DNA of 64,000 nucleotides from assembly GCA_030068145.1 (NCBI GenBank), contig JAPJBO010000144.1, forward strand, positions 62,001-126,000, given 5' to 3'. The stretch is from Diplonema papillatum (taxonomy: Eukaryota; Euglenozoa; Diplonemea; Diplonemida; Diplonemidae). Below are positions 20,158 to 31,317 of the stretch, one piece after another. Numbering within the stretch: the first letter of the stretch is position 1; each line of letters begins with the position of its first letter. The notes beneath the pieces were generated by a model. That model was not told the origin of the DNA. It worked only from the letters and a program-made list of their open reading frames with translations, and ran no database searches. Both the position numbers and the translations under genes were made by a program.

Positions 20158-21463
20158 TAACCAGCCGACTACTGGATGACTCGATGCGCATTCTAACCAG
20201 CCGGCTACTGGATGACTCGATGCGCATTGTAACCAGCCGACTACTGGATGACTCGATGCGCATTCTAACCAGCCGACTACTGGATGACTCGATGCGCATT
20301 CTAACCAGCCGGCTACTGGATGACTCGATGCGCATTCTAACCAGCCGACTACTGGATGACTCGATGCGCATTCTAACCAGCCGACTACTGGATGACTCGA
20401 TGCGCATTCTAACCAGCCGACTACTGGATGACTCGATGCGCATTCTAACCAGCCGACTACTGGATGACTCGATGCGCATTCTAACCAGCCGACTACTGGA
20501 TGACTCGATGCGCATTCTAACCAGCCGACTACTGGATGACTCGATGCGCATTCTAACCAGCCGACTACTGGATGACTCGATGCGCATTCTAACCAGCCGA
20601 CTACTGGATGACTCGATGCGCATTCTAACCAGCCGACTACTGGATGACTCGATGCGCATTCTAACCAGCCGACTACTGGATGACTCGATGCGCATTCTAA
20701 CCAGCCGACTACTGGATGACTCGATGCGCATTCTAACCAGCCGACTACTGGATGACTCGATGCGCATTCTAACCAGCCGACTACTGGATGACTCGATGCG
20801 CATTCTAACCAGCCGACTACTGGATGACTCGATGCGCATTCTAACCAGCCGACTACTGGATGACTCGATGCGCATTCTAACCAGCCGACTACTGGATGAC
20901 TCGATGCGCATTCTAACCAGCCGACTACTGGATGACTCGATGCGCATTCTAACCAGCCGACTACTGGATGACTCGATGCGCATTCTAACCAGCCGACTAC
21001 TGGATGACTCGATGCGCATTCTAACCAGCCGACTACTGGATGACTCGATGCGCATTCTAACCAGCCGACTACTGGATGACTCGATGCGCATTCTAACCAG
21101 CCGACTACTGGATGACTCGATGCGCATTCTAACCAGCCGACTACTGGATGACTCGATGCGCATTCTAACCAGCCGACTACTGGATGACTCGATGCGCATT
21201 CTAACCAGCCGACTACTGGATGACTCGATGCGCATTCTAACCAGCCGACTACTGGATGACTCGATGCGCATTCTAACCAGCCGACTACTGGATGACTCGA
21301 TGCGCATTCTAACCAGCCGACTACTGGATGACTCGATGCGCATTCTAACCAGCCGACTACTGGATGACTCGATGCGCATTCTAACCAGCCGACTACTGGA
21401 TGACTCGATGCGCATTCTAACCAGCCGGCTACTGGATGACTCGACGGGCCTACTAACCAGCAG
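20158..21463. repeat. 36-bp minisatellite, about 36 units
   Basis: The unit begins AACCAGCCGACTACTGGATG and ends ACTCGATGCGCATTCT; copies are nearly identical, with A/G variants only in the first and last units. Because 36 is a multiple of three and no stop occurs in some frames, it produces long open frames on both strands (12-residue repeats); these are not credible genes. There are no spacers, so this is not a CRISPR. Confidence 0.97.
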
Positions 21464-23314
21464 GAGTCCTATCGAAGCATGACACATCTATTCCTGGTCG
21501 TGGTAAGAGAGCGCTTGTCAAGTCCTTCCTTCAAAAACAGACGATTTCATTATCCGGGCCTGGACATGGTCAGGCAATGTGTCGCACTCCCATTCGGCAG
21601 TCCGAGCAAGCTCGTCAGTGACACCTTGGATGCAACCTTTCACGGCGTCCGTCCTATCCAAGCACAAGAAAGCCTGCCCTCCGCGGGGAGACGGGTTTCT
21701 GTTGCCATCGTGGTCCTTCTGCCTGTTCTTCTGGTGCAAGCCTGGCGCAAGCAGACGTTTAGTCCGAAAATCCATGTCCTTCCTCCCATCGACCTTGTGG
21801 CCTACCAGACTTAATGGCCTCGTGGGCCTCAGACAAGTCATACTCCAGAAAAGGGCACCCATCCGAACACTTGCTGTGCATCAACAAGACGGATGCGGGC
21901 GGCCTCTTGCGTTGCCATGGGGTTCCCTTGGTCAGCAAACGAACATCGACGCAGTCGCTCGAGTACCACACGTGCGCATATACGTACGGTACGAAACGAC
22001 GCCACCCCCTCTAGCCTCCTCAAGCAATCTTGCCTTTGCCACGTCCATCAGTCCAAATAGCTTCCATGAACGCCTTTACACTTACCCACAAAACTTGCAC
22101 TCTAAAAAAGTCGAGTCGTGTGCGACGGGCCAGGACAGTGTGGCGATCACACATGGGTGCAATGCAATGCGTATCAGGCTCATTCTGCCCAGTGAGGTTC
22201 TCCCTCTTCACCCGTCCGCCACGGCTGGCGACACTGTCCGTACATTTGTACGTACACACTTGCCGACCATTATCGATCGGGGTCGACCCGGGTTGACTTT
22301 GAGAATGTGGCGGACGAGCATCGGCCGGATTTGAGTCGGATGCAATGCCGGCGGAATCCCGGCACGCCTTCGACTTCCCTTACCTACATTGTTCTGTCGG
22401 CCAGAGGCTTTTAGCCTAGGATGAGCCGGTTCGTCCCTATCTCTTGAAACTGCATCGAAGTGCCTGCTGCTGTTATATCAGGTCCATTTCTAGTCGCTAG
22501 AGCTGCATCGAATTGCCCGGTGCTGTATTCTTCGGTCTATCACGGTCTATCAAGGGGGGATGGACCGGCTCATAGGAGACCTATTGCGGTTAACGGTACG
22601 GCCCGATGCAAGAGAATGAGATTTCTCCTGTTTTTCTCCATGCACATCCACAAGACACCCTACTGCACGAAGAAAGTGCAGCTTTCCAGGACCCTGTCCC
22701 CGCGTGAAGCGGTTCAAGGGTCAACCCTTCCTTCAAAAAGAGACGACTGCATGATCCGGGGCCTGTGGACTTGGTCCACTGTGTCGCCTCACACTGGCCG
22801 CTCGGGTTGGTAGCGGGCGTGGGGGAAGAGGAGGTGGTGGGAAGGCGAAGAGAGATATAAATCATAATAAGAGATGGACAGCAAGGCAGTGCGCTTCTCG
22901 GGGTGCCGCCGGAAGGCGGCGGCAGCGAAGGAGGAGGCCGCGCCCGAAAATGAAAAATGAAGGTGTTTAGGACCCGGCGTCACTCGGGCGTGCACGATGA
23001 CCGGACTTTCGCGAATATTTCCTGCCTGGCCGCGTGGAGGCACTCCGCAGGCCCGCGAGTAATAAGGTGCCTCTTCCAAGGCAATTTTTTTCCAGCATGC
23101 TTCCTCACGGGCCCCGACGCACGCCGCGTCCTCCTCCAAACCCTCACTGTCGTTGTCTCGATACGAAGAAGCTAGGTTCGTCACGGCAGCCATCCCAGTG
23201 AAGGGAAATAAAAGCGTGGCCAGGCTGGTTGGGGAGGTCGGACAGGGGGAGGTGGGGAGGGGCTCCTCCCTTCCCCACCGCTGAAGGGGGGGTGGGGAGA
23301 GTGCTGGCCGCGCG
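21464..23314. other. Non-coding stretch with repeat fragments
   Basis: No gene is recognised. Bases 22731-22785 (CCTTCAAAAAGAGACGACTGCATGATCC..) recur inverted at about 24465-24515 and, more diverged, at about 21525-21570. The block 22380-22560 (GGTCTATCA..GGATGGACCGGCT, CTGCATCGAA) is related, mostly in inverted orientation, to 52340-52540. From 23190 the GC-rich promoter region of the PPR-like gene begins. Confidence 0.55.
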
Positions 23315-26055
23315 ATGCCGATAGCCGCGCGAATACCGTCGGGGAGGTTTCAGCTCCAGAAGTGGATGCGGCAGAGGGAGTTTTCGGACGTGCACGCGAA
23401 GCTGGACGCGATGCAAGGGGAAGGCCTCCGGGTCTGTTCGGCTTCGTACAAGGACCTGATCGCGCGGGTGTGCCACATGCGGAACAGGCCGGTCGCGATG
23501 TCGCTGCTGAGCCGGATGGAGGAGGAGAAGATCCTGCCGAATTCCGCCCACGTGGCGCCCGTCGTCAAACTGCTCGCCTTCGGCAAACTGGACGACGTCG
23601 CCAAGATTCGGTCGGCGCTAAAAATCATGCGCAGAGCCCGCGGCGAAACCGTGCTGAGCCCCGTTTTGGCCGACGCCATCCTCGGGCTTTTCGCGCGGCT
23701 GTCCGACGCTGGTGTGCCTTGCCCCCTTCTCGACACCCTGTGCTCCTGAGCGCAAGGTGGGTTCAGAGGTCCCTGTTGACCACTTAGACCGTATACCATG
23801 AGTTCTTCAGTGCACGGGGGGTACCACGTGCACTGAAGATACTCCCAAGAAGACTTGATGCTGGGATTGTGTGCAAGGCAGACAGTACCCAGCCGAAACA
23901 TGAAAGTACGGCTTTCCCCCTCCGTCCGCAAGGGCGTTCAACTACTATCTCCTTGCTCATCTTCAATCTTCGCCGCGCCGGGAAGCTCCCGCTCTGACGC
24001 GAAGCTCAACCTTCTTTCGAAGGGAGCAGAGGGCCAGAACAAGAACTTTGACGCGGAAAAATACTCGAGGGGCTGCCTTGTGCTTACTTCGAAGGAGGCT
24101 AGAGGGGGAGAAACAATACAACTACAAAATGGGTCTTTTTTGTTGAACGCTAACGCCCGCCACTGAACCCAGATTCACCTGTGTTTCGTGTGGGCTACAG
24201 CACATTTACCTCCTTTGATCTTTTGCAACTGGCAGCCTCCTCAAGTATTCCTACAAAGCAGGTGCTTATACAAAAAAAAAAATGATCGTCCTTCGGGATT
24301 GACGGTAACACAAATGGAGAGGGGGTGAGGGCCTGAAAGAGGGTATTTTAGCGGGCGAGGGGTCATGGTCGCCTCAAAGCTGCCGAAAGGGAATGCGTGC
24401 ATATTCCGCAACCCGGATGCACAGATCTGAAGTGGTGACACATTGCCGATCCTGTTGACCATGTACACAGGCCCCGGATGATGCAGTCGTCTCTTTTGAA
24501 GGACTTCCGTTCCCTCGACAAAGAATATTGTTGGCAGTGTGTGAGAGGGACAGAGAGGGTGAGCGACATTGCCGTGAGAACGGGCCTACGGGACCCACGT
24601 CCATCTGTGAAGCCTTCCAGCTTCGGCTGACACCATTTGCGCACTTAACCATGGTTAAGAAAACGACTGAAAGCACAGACACGAAGATAGCTCAAAGCAT
24701 TTCCAAAATAACACGAAAAGCCTCTAGGCAAAAACCCGTTTTCACACTTCTTCCCAGCATAGTACCCCTTTTCTCTGGGTTTAGAGATCCCTGTTGGCCG
24801 CGTAGACCGTATAGTACTATACCATGTGTTCGACGCCGTCACAAACACAAAATCGGCACGCAAGCCCACCAACAAACATCCCACGAACACAAGAACGCAG
24901 CTTCCAAAACGAAATGTTTCTTCAATGCCGCCATTGTGGCGTAACAACAACAAGGTCTGGCAACCCGTTTGCCAACCAGTTCGGTGTGGGTGTGCATGAA
25001 CGGACCTGTGAAAAGAATTCAGAAGGACTACACGGTCCAAGTCCAGACAGAACTAGCCCAGCATCTACCTGGCGCGCCTGAGCCAGCGAGCTACGAGGGT
25101 CCAAAAATACAACTGCTCCTTTTCTTTTTTAGAAACATTTTCTCCTTTCCTCCTTTACTTTGATCATAGGTGTCACGGCAAGTTTTGGCAGCCGCTGCTT
25201 AACAAGTGCATGCTAATCCATGTGGTTCATGTACTTAAAAGAACTCAAGACAGTACTCAGCTGAAACATATAAGTACGTCCCCTCCGTTCGCGAGGGCGT
25301 TCAACTTCGATCTCCTTGCACTCGCTCTGCGTACCTACCTTTGCTCGCACGCAGGTATTGAAGCCAGCCGGCACCACGCGGCGGCTCTCCTCGACGAGAT
25401 GCGGAAGTCGAACATCGGCCTCGGGCCGGGCATGGTTCGGTCTTTGATCCGGTTGTCGCCGTCGGTGAATTCGGCCTTCACGTACTACGACAAGCTGTCC
25501 GTGAAAGACGACAAGACGCGCACTGCGCTCCTCGCAGCGTGCGCCAGCCACGGCGACAGCGCGGCCGCGGCGGGCATCCTGGAGCACTACGACTCGAACG
25601 AAGAGGCCACGAAGGCTGTCCACCTCTTGCCGAGGGCCCTGCCGGCCTCCCCCGGATACGCCGAAGCCCTCCTCGTGTGGGACCGGGTCTGCCTCTTCTT
25701 CGAACCGCCTGAACAGACCGTGCAGCCCGGCGGCGAGGAAGACGCGGAAGAAGCCGGCGGCGGCATCAGCTGCGGCGGCGACGCCGACGAAAACTGCTGG
25801 GCGCTGGCGCGCGCGGCGTGCGACTTGCTCGAAAAAGTGGCCGGCGGCGTGTCGGGCCCGGACGCGGACGGGCTGGTTCTCTTGGCCCGGAGGGTCCTGC
25901 GGGATGTCACGTGCTCGCGGCACTACGCTCCCGAGCTTTTCGTGTCTCGGCACCTTCGAGAACTGGCCGAAGCCATCGAGTCCGCCCACGACACGCCGAG
26001 GCTTCCTCTTACCGGCATTAGGGTCACAGAGCTGCGTTCGTCAGTGTGCCACTGA
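23315..26055 (+). CDS. PPR-like protein, two exons (23315-23711, 25355-26055)
   Basis: Exon 1 ends at GACGCTG|GTGTGC (donor GT at 23712) and exon 2 begins after CGCACGCAG (25354). The joined frame reads FARLSDAG|IEASRHH continuously and gives 365 residues. The junction repairs a PPR unit: helix A (..LADAILGLFARLSDAGIE) and helix B (HHAAALLDEMRKSNIG). Another unit is SASYKDLIARVCHMRNRPVA followed by MSLLSRMEEEKILPN. Later parts are helical, with an acidic Gly/Glu linker (EEDAEEAGGG) and a final helical block. PPR proteins are sequence-specific RNA binders, mostly in mitochondria or plastids; that is inferred. The 1643-base intron is filled with dispersed repeats, including a family 2 copy. The start ATG at 23315 lies in GC-rich context; a further upstream exon cannot be excluded. 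Confidence 0.7.
24045..24285 (-). mobile_element. Dispersed repeat family 2, copy in the PPR-gene intron
   Basis: The best-preserved long copy. Its right end reads in reverse TTGTATAAGCACCTGCTTTG then GGAATACTTGAGGAGGCTGCC, and its left end is AAATACTCGAGGGGCTGCC. These two ends are imperfect inverted repeats of each other. Other copies lie at 27068-27235, 43321-43555, 56581-56672 and 60768-60924. No coding capacity; MITE-like. Confidence 0.75.
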
Positions 26056-26106
26056 GCATCCAAGATGCGGAGTGTTTCACGCATTCCCTTCTGGGGCTTC
26101 GAACAG

Positions 26107-26590
26107 CTGGCCTGGCGACAAGTTGTCAGTGGAAGACGGCAAGACCCGCACTGTCCGTGGCTGACGCACGCGGCGGGCATCTTGGAGCACTACGACTCGA
26201 ACGAAGAAGTCGAACATCGGCCTCGGCCCGGTCATGGTGCGGTTTTAGATCCGGCTGTCGCCGTCGGTGAACTCCGCCTTCACGTACTATGACAAATTGT
26301 CCGTTCAAGACGACAAGACGTGGCTGGCACGCGGCGGGCATCCTGGAGCACTACGACTCGAACGAAGAGGCCACGAAGGCTGTCCACCTCTTGCCGAGGG
26401 CCCTGCCGGCCTCCCCCGGATACGCCGAAGCCCTCCTCGTGTGGGACCGGGTCTGCCTCTTCTTCGAACCGCCTGAACAGACCGCGCAGCCCGGCGGCGA
26501 GGAAGACGCGGAAGAAGCCGGCGGCATGAGCTGCGGCGGCGACGCCGACGAAAACTGCTGGGCGCTGGCGCGCGCGGGGCACGTAGCTGC
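26107..26590 (+). pseudogene. Scrambled partial copies of PPR-like exon 2
   Basis: Pieces of exon 2 recur out of order. Bases 26120-26205 match the AAGCTGTCC..GGCATCCTGGAGCACTACGACTCG region, 26205-26320 return to the earlier AACATCGGCCTCGG..TACTACGACAAG region, and 26330-26578 repeat the GGCATCCTGGAGCACTACG to GCGCGCGGG region almost unchanged, with a short in-frame deletion. The order and deletions rule out a functional duplicate gene. The stretch after 26590 resembles the 3' flank of the true gene (GAGCATCCAAGATGCGGAGTG versus GAGCACCCAAGATCGCGGAGCG). Confidence 0.85.
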
Positions 26591-27621
26591 GTTCCTCAGT
26601 GTGCTACTGAGCACCCAAGATCGCGGAGCGTTCACGCATTCCCTTCTGGGTCTTCGAACCCCTGGCCTGACAGAGCTCTCGCATTCCTTCGAGCTGGGGT
26701 TTGGCAAAGGGGCGTCCGCCATCGACGCGTGGTGGATAGGGATACCAATCGAGGGTTCCTCTCGGTACCGTATTGCAATGCGTGAATGTGTGGCATCCAT
26801 GTGTCCACCTGCAGGCTTCCGTTTGCCAGTCTTCCACTCCTGAATCCTGCGGAACTCAGGAGCATCGTGCAGGAAATCTCTATGCTGAGTAGCTGAGGCT
26901 TTTCGCCTCGTCTTGCCTGCCTTGAGCCGTGTCGAGCAACACAATTAGAGCTCAGCAGTCAAACCCGAAGAAGCACGGTTCCTTAACCGTGCGTCTATCT
27001 ACCGGCTCCCAGTGTACCCTTTTTGTTGGTCGAAGTTGAAGACCTCCATCTGTTGTCTCTGCGCTTCTTTTTTTGTATAAGCGCCCGCTTTGTAGGAAAT
27101 GCTTGAGGAGACTGCCAGTTGCGATAGATCAAAGGAGGTAAATGTCATGTAGCCCACACGAAACATAGGTAAATCTGGGTTTAGTGGCGGGCGTAAGCGT
27201 TCAACAAAAAAGACCCACGTTGTAGTTGTAGTATTTCCCATCAGCAGCTGGTTCAAGTGAGGAAAAAAAAGCCGGAGCTAGCTTGACCTCCTGGGAGGCG
27301 ACAGCCAGGGGGCGATGTAGTCCTGCAGCCTCTCCCCACCCACCTGCATGTGCTCTGATGGCCACCACTACCGCGCTGACTTCTTGTGCGAGAGACAGAG
27401 CCACTGCAATGCTGAAGCGGCACACCAAAGTTCAGACGACACCACTGTTTAATCTGTAGGCATACTTTAACTTCTTTCCACCGAACTGCCGTCGGCAACC
27501 AGCTTCCGCAACACAGGGAGGGACAACTTCGGGTCCTACTAAAATCGTAGAAGTTTTGCGCGTTTGTGTAAGGTTCGCTCCAGGACCAGAGGCCGGGTGA
27601 AAATAAGGAAGGGATTCACCC
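26591..27621. other. Non-coding stretch with a family 2 repeat copy
   Basis: 26591-26680 continues the duplicated 3' flank of the PPR-like gene. A family 2 repeat lies at 27068-27235 (plus orientation). Otherwise no gene is recognised; the region before 27622 should hold the promoter of the next candidate gene. Confidence 0.55.
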
Positions 27622-27885
27622 ATGAGCGAGCAGAACGACGTCGACTCGTTCCAGGATGAAGATGACCCTCAGGCTGCCGTCCCTGCAGACGACGCGTCTG
27701 ATTGCTCGGCACCGGAACAGAAGCCCATGTACAACAACATCAAGGTTTGCGCCTTCTCATCCCCTCTCCTGCTCAACAGCCGCCGAACAAACCAGACTAA
27801 CGCTGTCTGCAGCACTCAGGGTGCTGGTACAACCACCACATGGTATCCCTACAAGGGCACCAGACACGTATACAGTTTGCTGTAC
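27622..27885 (+). CDS. Candidate 5' exons of an unidentified gene (27622-27744, 27813-~27885)
   Basis: An ATG at 27622 opens a 41-codon acidic N-terminus (MSEQNDVDSFQDEDDP.., ending PMYNNIK). It is followed by AAG|GTTTGC, a 68-base intron with a GACTAAC branch-like site and a CTGTCTGCAG acceptor at 27811-27812. Both sides are in phase 0, and exon 2 reads HSGCWYNHHMVSLQGHQTRI. From 27886 the frame runs into the 15-bp satellite (RTYAL repeats), so either the exon ends near GCT|GTACGT at about 27881 or the satellite is translated. The intron end and start of exon 2 resemble dispersed repeat family 3, which lowers confidence. The family is not recognised. Confidence 0.4.
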
Positions 27886-30800
27886 GTACATACGCACTAC
27901 GTACTAACGCACTACATACATACGCACTACGTACATACGCACTACGTACATACGCACTACGTACTAACGCACTACGTACATACGCACTACGTACATACGC
28001 ACTACGTACATACGCACTACGTACTAACGCACTACGTACATACGCACTACGTACATACGCACTACGTACATACGCACTACGTACATACGCACTACGTACA
28101 TACGCACTACGTACATACGCACTACGTACATACGCACTACGTACATACGCACTACGTACATACGCACTACGTACATACGCACTACGTACATACGCACTAC
28201 GTACATACGCACTACGTACATACGCACTACGTACATACGCACTACGTACATACGCACTACGTACATACGCACTACGTACATACGCACTACGTACATACGC
28301 ACTACGTACATACGCACTACGTACATACGCACTACGTACATACGCACTACGTACATACGCACTACGTACATACGCACTACGTACATACGCACTACGTACA
28401 TACGCACTACGTACATACGCACTACGTACATACGCACTACGTACATACGCACTACGTACATACGCACTACGTACATACGCACTACGTACATACGCACTAC
28501 GTACATACGCACTACGTACATACGCACTACGTACATACGCACTACGTACATACGCACTACGTACATACGCACTACGTACATACGCACTACGTACATACGC
28601 ACTACGTACATACGCACTACGTACATACGCACTACGTACATACGCACTACGTACATACGCACTACGTACATACGCACTACGTACATACGCACTACGTACA
28701 TACGCACTACGTACATACGCACTACGTACATACGCACTACGTACATACGCACTACGTACATACGCACTACGTACATACGCACTACGTACATACGCACTAC
28801 GTACATACGCACTACGTACATACGCACTACGTACATACGCACTACGTACATACGCACTACGTACATACGCACTACGTACATACGCACTACGTACATACGC
28901 ACTACGTACATACGCACTACGTACATACGCACTACGTACATACGCACTACGTACATACGCACTACGTACATACGCACTACGTACATACGCACTACGTACA
29001 TACGCACTACGTACATACGCACTACGTACATACGCACTACGTACATACGCACTACGTACATACGCACTACGTACATACGCACTACGTACATACGCACTAC
29101 GTACATACGCACTACGTACATACGCACTACGTACATACGCACTACGTACATACGCACTACGTACATACGCACTACGTACATACGCACTACGTACATACGC
29201 ACTACGTACATACGCACTACGTTCAGACGCACTACGTTCAGACGCACTACGTACTAACGCACTACGTACTAACGCACTACGTACTAACGCACTACGTACA
29301 TACGCACTACGTACATACGCACTACGTTCAGACGCACTACGTTCAGACGCACTACGTACTAACGCACTACGTACTAACGCACTACGTACATACGCACTAC
29401 GTACATACGCACTACGTACAGACGCACTACGTTCAGACGCACTACGTACTAACGCACTACGTACTAACGCACTACGTACTACGCACTACGTACATACGCA
29501 CTACGTACATACGCACTACGTTCAGACGCACTACGTTCAGACGCACTACGTACTAACGCACTACGTACATACGCACTACGTACATACGCACTACGTACAT
29601 ACGCACTACGTACATACGCACTACGTACATACGCACTACGTACTAACGCACTACGTACATACGCACTACGTACATACGCACTACGTACATACGCACTACG
29701 TACATACGCACTACGTACATACGCACTACGTACTAACGCACTACGTACATACGCACTACGTACATACGCACTACGTACATACGCACTACGTACATACGCA
29801 CTACGTACATACGCACTACGTACATACGCACTACGTACATACGCACTACGTACATACGCACTACGTACATACGCACTACGTACATACGCACTACGTACAT
29901 ACGCACTACGTACATACGCACTACGTACATACGCACTACGTACATACGCACTACGTACATACGCACTACGTACATACGCACTACGTACATACGCACTACG
30001 TACATACGCACTACGTACATACGCACTACGTACATACGCACTACGTACATACGCACTACGTACATACGCACTACGTACATACGCACTACGTACATACGCA
30101 CTACGTACATACGCACTACGTACATACGCACTACGTACATACGCACTACGTACATACGCACTACGTACATACGCACTACGTACATACGCACTACGTACAT
30201 ACGCACTACGTACATACGCACTACGTACATACGCACTACGTACATACGCACTACGTACATACGCACTACGTACATACGCACTACGTACATACGCACTACG
30301 TACATACGCACTACGTACATACGCACTACGTACATACGCACTACGTACATACGCACTACGTACATACGCACTACGTACATACGCACTACGTACATACGCA
30401 CTACGTACATACGCACTACGTACATACGCACTACGTACATACGCACTACGTACATACGCACTACGTACATACGCACTACGTACATACGCACTACGTACAT
30501 ACGCACTACGTACATACGCACTACGTACATACGCACTACGTACATACGCACTACGTACATACGCACTACGTACATACGCACTACGTACATACGCACTACG
30601 TACATACGCACTACGTACATACGCACTACGTACATACGCACTACGTACATACGCACTACGTACATACGCACTACGTACATACGCACTACGTACATACGCA
30701 CTACGTACATACGCACTACGTACATACGCACTACGTACATACGCACTACGTACATACGCACTACGTACATACGCACTACGTACATACGCACTACGTACAT

Positions 30801-31169
30801 ACGCACTACGTACATACGCACTACGTACATACGCACTACGTACATACGCACTACGTACATACGCACTACGTACATACGCACTACGTACATACGCACTACG
30901 TACATACGCACTACGTACATACGCACTACGTACATACGCACTACGTACATACGCACTACGTACATACGCACTACGTACATACGCACTACGTACATACGCA
31001 CTACGTACATACGCACTACGTACATACGCACTACGTACATACGCACTACGTACATACGCACTACGTACATACGCACTACGTTCAGACGCACTACGTACTA
31101 ACGCACTACGTACATACGCACTACGTACATACGCACTACGTACTAACGCACTACGTACATACGCACTAC
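27886..31169. repeat. 15-bp satellite, left array, 219 units
   Basis: The unit is GTACATACGCACTAC. The array has 218 full units and one 14-base unit at about 29476. Variants (GTACTAAC.., GTTCAGAC.., GTACAGAC..) cluster at 27901-28035, 29221-29745 and 31081-31155; between them the units are nearly identical. Long open frames on both strands (YVHTH, RTYAL, RMYVV, RSAYV repeats) result from the unit being a multiple of three without stops and are not genes. Confidence 0.98.
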
Positions 31170-31317
31170 TATGGTTTACCGTGGGAATTGGAGCAAAGCG
31201 CATGGCAGGAGGAGCACCTACCCAAACCAACACCAGAAGAGTTTGGGAGGAGGCACTAGTCGCTCTGGCAGCAACGAAAGCCCAAACCCAGCAGGAGCAA
31301 AGAATGTCAGTCTCACC
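31170..31317 (+). repeat. Split direct repeat A1
   Basis: 148 bases starting TATGGTTTACCGTGGGAATT directly after the last satellite unit and ending GTCAGTCTCACC. It is repeated at 34432-34579. It contains the first codons of the element's large frame. Confidence 0.9.

Noticed and set aside
20158..21463. CRISPR array
   Set aside because: Repeats follow one another without spacers, and no cas genes or prokaryotic context exist.
20184..21482. 432-codon and 485-codon open frames on opposite strands
   Set aside because: They are the 36-bp minisatellite read in stop-free frames; identical 12-residue repeats on both strands are not evidence of protein.
27840..31259. 1139-codon open frame through the left satellite array
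   Set aside because: A multiple-of-three repeat without stops; a frame shift at the 14-base unit changes the repeated peptide with no loss of openness, as expected for non-coding DNA.
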